Source: Anaerolineaceae bacterium
GTDB lineage: Bacteria > Chloroflexota > Anaerolineae > Anaerolineales > Anaerolineaceae
Length of the DNA: 11,324 nucleotides
Assembly (NCBI GenBank): GCA_003532515.1
Contig: DOEX01000240.1
Location: 1-11,324 of the forward strand
Reading direction: 5' to 3'
Shown: positions 7,423-11,324 of the stretch, one piece after another
Numbering within the stretch: position 1 is the stretch's first letter
How the letters are laid out: the number at the start of each line of letters is the position of its first letter
Program-made: the position numbers and the translations under genes
Notes under the pieces: generated by a model
Told to the model about the DNA's origin: nothing
What the model saw: the letters and a program-made list of their open reading frames with translations, nothing else
Database searches by the model: none

Positions 7423-7949
7423 GAGTCCTTTTTTTACCAACAGGTTGGACACTAATATTGTGTTTTGTTGTTTGGGTGGCAATCAACCTTACAGTTTCTT
7501 TTATTTGTGTCTCGTTGCCAGACGAATGGATGGATCTCAACTCCTTCCTTTTTCCAACCCGAAAATTTGAAAAGGATGGACAGATCTATCAGGACATTTT
7601 CCGAATCAGACATTGGAAACACTTGCTACCGGATGGCGGGTCCCTTTGGAAAAAGAAAGGTTACAAGAAAAAGCACCTCAAAAACTATTCTGAAGAAAAC
7701 CTCATCAGATTCCTGGTCGAATCGTGTCGTGGCGAGCTGACTCATTGGTTGGCGATTTTTTCTTTCTGGGTCTTTGGCTTTTTCCTTCCTTTGAATTCCT
7801 TGTGGTTCATGTTGTTATATGCTTTGGTTGCCAACCTTCCCTGCATTTTCGCTCAAAGATACAATCGCCCCAGGGTCCAAAAATTATTGCGCAAAGTGCA
7901 AGATGCTCAAGTGAAAAATGCAACAGTTCATAAAGAGTCAGTAATTTAA
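7419..7949 (+). CDS. crtO: CrtO-like glycosyl-carotenoid acyltransferase
   Basis: This 176-residue membrane protein resembles staphyloxanthin CrtO, which esterifies the sugar of glycosyl-4,4'-diaponeurosporenoate with a fatty acid. Membrane segments lie at about residues 11-32 and 112-145. Blocks shared with remembered Staphylococcus aureus CrtO (165 residues) are LPD (33-35), R-x-WKH...DG (64-73), the RGELTHW segment (104-110; RAELIHW in CrtO) and the C-terminal QRYNRPR (146-152) followed by LLR. W66, D72, E106, H109 and the YNRPR arginines are the most likely functional residues. The frame opens at 7383, but ATG 7419 is preferred: it overlaps the crtQ stop as ATGA and has GGAAAGAG upstream. 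It is the last gene of the operon and is followed by a strong hairpin. The tail after residue ~160 is longer and more polar than in CrtO. Confidence 0.85.
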   Translation: MRVLFLPTGWTLILCFVVWVAINLTVSFICVSLPDEWMDLNSFLFPTRKFEKDGQIYQDIFRIRHWKHLLPDGGSLWKKKGYKKKHLKNYSEENLIRFLVESCRGELTHWLAIFSFWVFGFFLPLNSLWFMLLYALVANLPCIFAQRYNRPRVQKLLRKVQDAQVKNATVHKESVI

Positions 7950-7953
7950 ACAA

Positions 7954-7979
7954 TGCGAACTCCAAAGCAGGAGTTCGCA
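7954..7979. terminator. bidirectional hairpin terminator between crtO and tspO-like gene
   Basis: A perfect 10-bp stem, TGCGAACTCC (7954-7963) with GGAGTTCGCA (7970-7979), encloses the 6-base loop AAAGCA. Downstream on the minus strand comes TTGTTTAAATT, a usable U-tract for the tspO-like gene. On the plus strand the nearest T-run (TTGTTTT) is about 15 bases away, so termination of the carotenoid operon may be weaker. Confidence 0.7.
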
Positions 7980-8016
7980 GAGTACTTCAGATTGTTTTCA
8001 ACCGCACAAAACTGAC

Positions 8017-8808
8017 CTAGGCTGACTTATGTTTTGGTAAAAACCACCACCTGTTTTTGATGAAGGTTGCTATTGCCACCAGCACCAGGATAACGGCTCC
8101 AATGATTGCTACAGTTTCCAATTGTGTATATTGCCTATTAAAACCTTCTGGCGATCTCAGGTATTGGTAAATACCAAAGTAAGCCCAGGCAACTGGTAAT
8201 GGGAAAATCGCGTTTCGGATTTGGGTTTGGATGAGTATCAGTAAAAGGATCGCAATAATCAGGATTATGATCGCCCAGTTTACCTCAGAAACCCCAAAAC
8301 CATTCCAATTGATCTTAACCAAGGCGGCGGCGATATTAACTACAGTAGCAATCAACAGCCAACCCGTATATATACCAAATGTGACAGGTAAGAGCCAGTG
8401 TTTTCCATCGTTGATTTTCAGCAATCTGAGACAGATCAACACCAATGTGACAAAAAACGCGAAAATGAATAAAACTGATATTTCTACGAGAACACAGGAA
8501 AAAGATACGATCCAAGCGATATTCAACAGGCAGGATAGTATGAATAAGGGTGTGATTTCATCGACAGTTGTCGAATAGTATGGGTCATTTTTCCTTGCGA
8601 CCATCATGACGATGGAAAGCAATAAAAGCAAGTAAATGACGCTCCAAATACTGAAAGTTGATGGGCTGGGTGTGATCAAAGTCAGGAACTGATCCGATAT
8701 CTCTTTTTGGGTCAGTCCATTTATCAAACCCGTAGCCCCAAGTGCATTCACAGCAAGAGTGAGAACAAAGAAAATAAGGTTAATCCAGGCTTTCTTGTTG
8801 GTTGACAT
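8017..8808 (-). CDS. TspO/MBR-related tryptophan-rich membrane protein, long form
   Basis: This 263-residue, very hydrophobic protein has about eight predicted helices (approximately residues 7-29, 51-71, 85-107, 108-129, 136-163, 174-196, 198-216 and 227-247) and a basic C-terminus. The first five match the TspO layout: a P-x-P-x-x-F-x-x-W-x-x-x-Y signature in PSPSTFSIWSVIYLLL, LNIAWIVSF in helix 3, and LLPVTFGIYTGWLLIATVVN in helix 5. TspO itself has about 160 residues and five helices, so three C-terminal helices are extra; long tryptophan-rich relatives of this kind are known. TspO proteins bind porphyrins and affect stress and, in Rhodobacter, pigment gene expression; whether this one does so is unknown. 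ATG 8806-8808 has a perfect AGGAGG six bases upstream. The gene converges on the carotenoid operon and has its own promoter. Confidence 0.7.
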   Translation of the reverse strand: MSTNKKAWINLIFFVLTLAVNALGATGLINGLTQKEISDQFLTLITPSPSTFSIWSVIYLLLLLSIVMMVARKNDPYYSTTVDEITPLFILSCLLNIAWIVSFSCVLVEISVLFIFAFFVTLVLICLRLLKINDGKHWLLPVTFGIYTGWLLIATVVNIAAALVKINWNGFGVSEVNWAIIILIIAILLLILIQTQIRNAIFPLPVAWAYFGIYQYLRSPEGFNRQYTQLETVAIIGAVILVLVAIATFIKNRWWFLPKHKSA

Positions 8809-8851
8809 TTCTTTCCTCCTTTAAGTTGTGAGTCGATAAATAAGTGAAATG

Positions 8852-8860
8852 ATTATACCA
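8852..8860 (-). promoter_or_regulatory. extended -10 promoter of the tspO-like gene
   Basis: The minus strand reads TGGTATAAT, a perfect extended -10 (TGnTATAAT). No good -35 is seen 17 bases upstream. Transcription would start near 8845, leaving a leader of about 37 bases that ends with AGGAGG before ATG 8808. The longer string TTGGTAWAAT is shared with the carotenoid operon promoter. Confidence 0.5.
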
Positions 8861-8933
8861 ACCACGAAACTAATCAGGAGTATTAAATCTCTTAAATTCA
8901 ATTATTGGCAAGAAATCTGATGTATAAATTTTT

Positions 8934-8972
8934 AAAAACAAAAACGAGGAAATTTTCCAACATCTCCTCGTT
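8934..8972 (-). terminator. intrinsic terminator of tRNA-Gln
   Basis: On the minus strand AACGAGGA pairs with TCCTCGTT (plus arms 8943-8950 and 8965-8972) around a 14-base loop. It is followed by TTTGTTTTT, a strong U-tract. It starts about ten bases past the tRNA 3' end. Confidence 0.72.
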
Positions 8973-8981
8973 CTGCTCAGG

Positions 8982-9052
8982 CTGGGGGCACTGGAGTCGA
9001 ACCAATACATACGGATTCAGAGTCCGCTGTCCTACCGTTAGACGAACCCCCA
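8982..9052 (-). tRNA. tRNA-Gln, anticodon CTG
   Basis: A complete 71-base cloverleaf is seen. The acceptor stem TGGGGGT pairs with GCCCCCA (last pair T-G), with discriminator G73. The D-arm stem is GTCT/GGAC with AACGGTA loop. The anticodon stem GCGGA/TCCGT surrounds the loop CTCTGAA, giving anticodon CTG (reads CAG). A 4-base variable loop follows, and the T-arm is ATTGG/CCAGT with loop TTCGACT. The weak first pair (T1-A72) and G73 are typical of bacterial tRNA-Gln. CCA is not encoded in full (CCT follows G73), so it must be added by nucleotidyltransferase. It stands alone, not in a tRNA cluster. Confidence 0.95.
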
Positions 9053-9066
9053 CCGCTGCAGAACAA

Positions 9067-9095
9067 ATAATACCACAACTCGAAATATCCGTCCA
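9067..9095 (-). promoter_or_regulatory. promoter of tRNA-Gln
   Basis: On the minus strand TGGACG (plus 9090-9095; 4 of 6 match TTGACA) and TATTAT (9067-9072; 5 of 6 match TATAAT) are separated by exactly 17 bases. The start would fall near 9060, leaving a 5' leader of about eight bases for RNase P removal. Confidence 0.5.
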
Positions 9096-9305
9096 GATAT
9101 TTAAGCGCCTGCTTCAAACCACAAGCGCATTATAAAAAAACGACCATCAAGATATGGTAACTGTAAGGGCAGCTCTGACGCAACTTGTCTTTTTGGTATC
9201 TCTCCAAAAACTGAGCCTTAAAAAATTAGGTGTTATTCACAAAATTGTATAAAATAAAAATAAGACAATTAATGAACCAGTGCAAAGTTAAGTTTGAGGA
9301 TAATG
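9096..9305 (+). promoter_or_regulatory. intergenic region upstream of the nucleoside kinase gene
   Basis: There is no gene in these 210 bases. A candidate promoter is TTAGGT (9226-9231), a 16-base spacer, and TATAAA (9248-9253), in an A/T-rich stretch about 55 bases before the start codon. A small AT-rich hairpin, TTTTTGG (9190-9196) with CCAAAAA (9204-9210), lies upstream; its role is unclear. GAGG at 9296-9299 is the ribosome-binding site and favours ATG 9306 over ATG 9303 or TTG 9294. Confidence 0.35.
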
Positions 9306-10646
9306 ATGAGTAAGATTCAATATGTTGTAAAACGAAGTGGAGCAAAAGTCCCATTTACCCCAGAAAGAATAACAAACGCCATTTATCGCGCGGCTGTTGC
9401 GGTTGGAGGCAGGGATCGTTCTATCGCTGAAGGATTGTGCGAGCAGGTAGTAGAAACACTTGAAGCAAACTCCGCCCCGGATTATGCCCCAACTATTGAA
9501 GAAATACAGGATATCGTTGAAAAAATTCTCATCGAAAATGGGCACGCCAAAGTGGCAAAGGCTTATATCTTATATCGCAATGAACAAGCAAAGCGTCGCA
9601 TGGAACGAGCCGAGCACGCTTCTGCCCCTTCAGAAAACATCCCTTGGGCAAAAATCTGGCATATTTTGGACTGGGCTACCCGCCATAATATAAACACCGT
9701 TGAAGGACTGAACCAGAGAATCTCCAGGGGAGAAATAGCGGATATCATCGATGAATCAGAAAAGGCCTATAACGAAGATGTTGAAAATGCTGCCGAAATG
9801 GTTGCCTCAAAAAGAGCCAACCTGAAAATTGTCATCATCTCCGGTCCATCTTCTTCCGGCAAAACCACCACCACTATCAAGCTGGGACAACGCCTCAAAC
9901 GAATTGGAATGAGTCTGATCACCCTCAATGTCGACAACTACTTTTTTGATCTTGAAATGCATCCCAAAGATGAATTTGGCGATTACGACTTTGAGACACC
10001 CCAGGCCCTGGATCTGGCTTTGATCAATGAACACCTTCAACGGCTGATCAAAGGAGAAGAGGTAAAGATTCCTTTTTACGACTTTAAAACCGGAAGAAGA
10101 TTTGCCGATCAAACACCTATGCGTATTGGGGAGAATGATATTATTCTGATCGACAGTCTGCATGGGCTGTATGGCGAAATGACAAAAGGAATTTTGCCAG
10201 AGCAAATATTTAAACTATATCTTGAACCATTAATGCAAATGAGGAATCTGAGTGGCGAATATGTACGCTGGACTGATATTCGTTTAATACGGCGGATGTT
10301 GCGAGATGCATCCCATCGAGCCTATGACCCAACAAAAACCCTGGAACACTGGCATTATGTGCGCTCGTCAGAACTTCGGAACATCATCCCTTACATTAAC
10401 ACCACTGACTACATCATCAATAGTGCGATGCCATACGAACTGCCAATATATACCGCAAAAATGCTTGACCAATTCAAGGACTGGGTTGATAAATATAACG
10501 GTAATCCACTCCGGGAAGATGCCTTCACCAGAGCAGACAGGGTTTATAAACTCTTATCTTCCATCACCCCCCTGCGCGACGAAACCATTGTTCCTGGCGA
10601 TTCGGTCATCAGAGAGTTTATTGGAGGCAGTTGCCTGGAATACTGA
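9306..10646 (+). CDS. ATP-cone domain fused to uridine/nucleoside kinase
   Basis: This two-domain cytosolic protein has about 446 residues. Residues ~3-95 form an ATP-cone: VVKRSGAKVPF opens it, and the EIQDIVEKILIENGHAKVAK region closes it. Such domains sense ATP/dATP in ribonucleotide reductases and NrdR. After a helical linker (~100-170) comes a P-loop kinase of the uridine kinase/phosphoribulokinase type. It has Walker A GPSSSGKT (180-187), the DNYF motif with likely catalytic base D210, YDFE (D228) and the IPFYDF substrate-binding segment, followed by a Walker B-like IILIDSLHGL. It probably phosphorylates uridine/cytidine (pyrimidine salvage) or a related substrate. The usual uridine kinase has about 210 residues; this protein resembles the longer nucleoside kinases that carry an N-terminal accessory domain. 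The substrate is not certain. It is a single-gene unit with a terminator. Confidence 0.87.
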   Translation: MSKIQYVVKRSGAKVPFTPERITNAIYRAAVAVGGRDRSIAEGLCEQVVETLEANSAPDYAPTIEEIQDIVEKILIENGHAKVAKAYILYRNEQAKRRMERAEHASAPSENIPWAKIWHILDWATRHNINTVEGLNQRISRGEIADIIDESEKAYNEDVENAAEMVASKRANLKIVIISGPSSSGKTTTTIKLGQRLKRIGMSLITLNVDNYFFDLEMHPKDEFGDYDFETPQALDLALINEHLQRLIKGEEVKIPFYDFKTGRRFADQTPMRIGENDIILIDSLHGLYGEMTKGILPEQIFKLYLEPLMQMRNLSGEYVRWTDIRLIRRMLRDASHRAYDPTKTLEHWHYVRSSELRNIIPYINTTDYIINSAMPYELPIYTAKMLDQFKDWVDKYNGNPLREDAFTRADRVYKLLSSITPLRDETIVPGDSVIREFIGGSCLEY

Positions 10647-10662
10647 GCGCTCCTCAAACGCC

Positions 10663-10696
10663 AAAAAGCAGAGCCCTCAAAAGCTCTGCTTTTTTT
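10663..10696. terminator. bidirectional intrinsic terminator after the kinase gene
   Basis: GCAGAGC (10668-10674) pairs with GCTCTGC (10683-10689) around an 8-base loop. Flanking A5/T5 extends the stem to 12 pairs, and seven Ts follow on the plus strand (10690-10696). On the minus strand the A-run provides five Us, so the same hairpin can also end the convergent universal stress protein gene. Confidence 0.88.
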
Positions 10697-10725
10697 ATCT
10701 CAAGCAAGTCCTTTGAGATTCTTAA

Positions 10726-11324
10726 TCACCTGCAAATCAATACTGGGCACCACGATTCTAACAGAATACGGTCCACAGTGCTCCCCAGAACAACCTCAAA
10801 CACCTGACTATATCCATAGCTTCCCATAACTATCAGGTCACATCTCAAGTTGCTTACTTCAGACAGGATGACATCCGCTGGATTACCTCTCCTGACCACA
10901 TAATTTGCTTTTACCTGGTGGGTTTCCAGATAGCTTTTTGCTTCTTTAAGTATCCACCTCGAACGCTGTTCGTTTTCCTCAACATGCACAACGGTTAGCA
11001 ATGCCCCCCAATTTATTGCCAAATAAGCGGCCACATACAATGCCTCTTTAGATTTTGGGCTACCGTCATACCCAACCAGACAATTTGTCAACCCAACAAC
11101 TGCATCACCGGGAACCGCCAGCAATGGTCTCCCTAGGCGGCTGATAATGGAATGAAAACCAGAGTTTAATTTCGCCAGAATTTGGGTTTGAGGTGGATGC
11201 GCCAGGTTTAGTACAACCAGATCTACCCAATAACTTCTCTCTATTATCTTCTCTGCTATTTTTCCTTGTTCAACCGCCAGTGTACCCTTAACATGGCTCT
11301 GGCCGCACAACTGATCAAATCTCT
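10726..11324 (-). CDS. universal stress protein, tandem UspA domains (5' end outside window)
   Basis: About 198 C-terminal residues of a universal stress protein are visible; the frame stays open to the window edge, so the true start lies beyond 11324. The leftmost visible residues (up to the first LLAVPG) look like the second half of one Usp domain, and a complete second domain follows. It opens with LVGYDGSPKSKEAL, containing the adenine-contacting Asp, and has TVVHVEE and the ATP-binding signature G-2x-G-9x-G-S-T in the stretch GSYGYSQVFEVVLGST. It ends with CPVLICR, the usual last strand. The tandem layout is typical of stress proteins of about 280-300 residues. The first domain's ATP motif is not recognisable in the visible part. 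The gene converges on the kinase gene with a shared terminator between them. Confidence 0.85.
   Translation of the reverse strand, partial: RFDQLCGQSHVKGTLAVEQGKIAEKIIERSYWVDLVVLNLAHPPQTQILAKLNSGFHSIISRLGRPLLAVPGDAVVGLTNCLVGYDGSPKSKEALYVAAYLAINWGALLTVVHVEENEQRSRWILKEAKSYLETHQVKANYVVRRGNPADVILSEVSNLRCDLIVMGSYGYSQVFEVVLGSTVDRILLESWCPVLICR

Noticed and set aside
8905..9135. A 76-codon plus-strand open frame
   Set aside because: It runs through the tRNA-Gln gene, its terminator and its promoter on the opposite strand, so it is not a credible gene.
9190..9210. TTTTTGG / CCAAAAA hairpin upstream of the kinase gene as a terminator
   Set aside because: The stem is almost all A/T pairs, no U-tract follows, and no upstream plus-strand gene needs one.
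1..11324. Phage defence system, CRISPR array or mobile element
   Set aside because: No repeats of CRISPR type, no transposase or integrase, and no nuclease/helicase defence domains were seen; the genes are metabolic, transport or stress genes.

Overview
The window looks like a stretch of chromosome from a free-living, non-photosynthetic bacterium, most likely an anaerobic or facultative Chloroflexota (Anaerolineae-like). That placement is an inference from gene content and moderate GC; no marker gene here fixes it. Eight protein genes and one tRNA are visible, and the intergenic spaces are short. No mobile element, CRISPR array or long repeat was seen.

Left part (1-3250): a small four-helix membrane protein of the DUF1461/TIGR01906 type (minus strand) diverges from a copper-exporting P1B-type ATPase of the CopB class (plus strand). 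The ATPase has a CPH transport motif and an unusually long His-rich N-terminus. A two-way hairpin terminator separates it from the next gene.

Middle part (3249-7980): an AraC-type regulator with a GyrI-like effector domain (minus) diverges from a three-gene carotenoid operon (plus). The operon encodes a CrtI/CrtN-superfamily FAD oxidoreductase, then close homologues of staphyloxanthin CrtQ (glycosyltransferase) and CrtO (acyltransferase). The last two overlap by ATGA. Together they suggest a glycosylated, acylated (xantho)carotenoid for the membrane. The oxidoreductase has a C-terminal extension of about 110 residues that resembles the iron-sulfur domain of GltD/dihydropyrimidine dehydrogenase but has lost several cysteines. 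The short araC-crt gap holds two nearly concentric inverted repeats around a putative extended -10 promoter.

Right part (8017-11324): an eight-helix TspO-related membrane protein (minus) converges on the carotenoid operon. Next come a free-standing tRNA-Gln(CTG) with its own promoter and terminator, a nucleoside (uridine) kinase with an N-terminal ATP-cone (plus), and a universal stress protein (minus) cut by the window edge. All three convergent gene pairs are separated by perfect or near-perfect hairpins usable from both strands.

The points most worth a second look are the oxidoreductase with the degenerate Fe-S-like tail in a CrtQ/CrtO operon, the ATP-cone/kinase fusion, and the nested palindromic promoter of the carotenoid operon.
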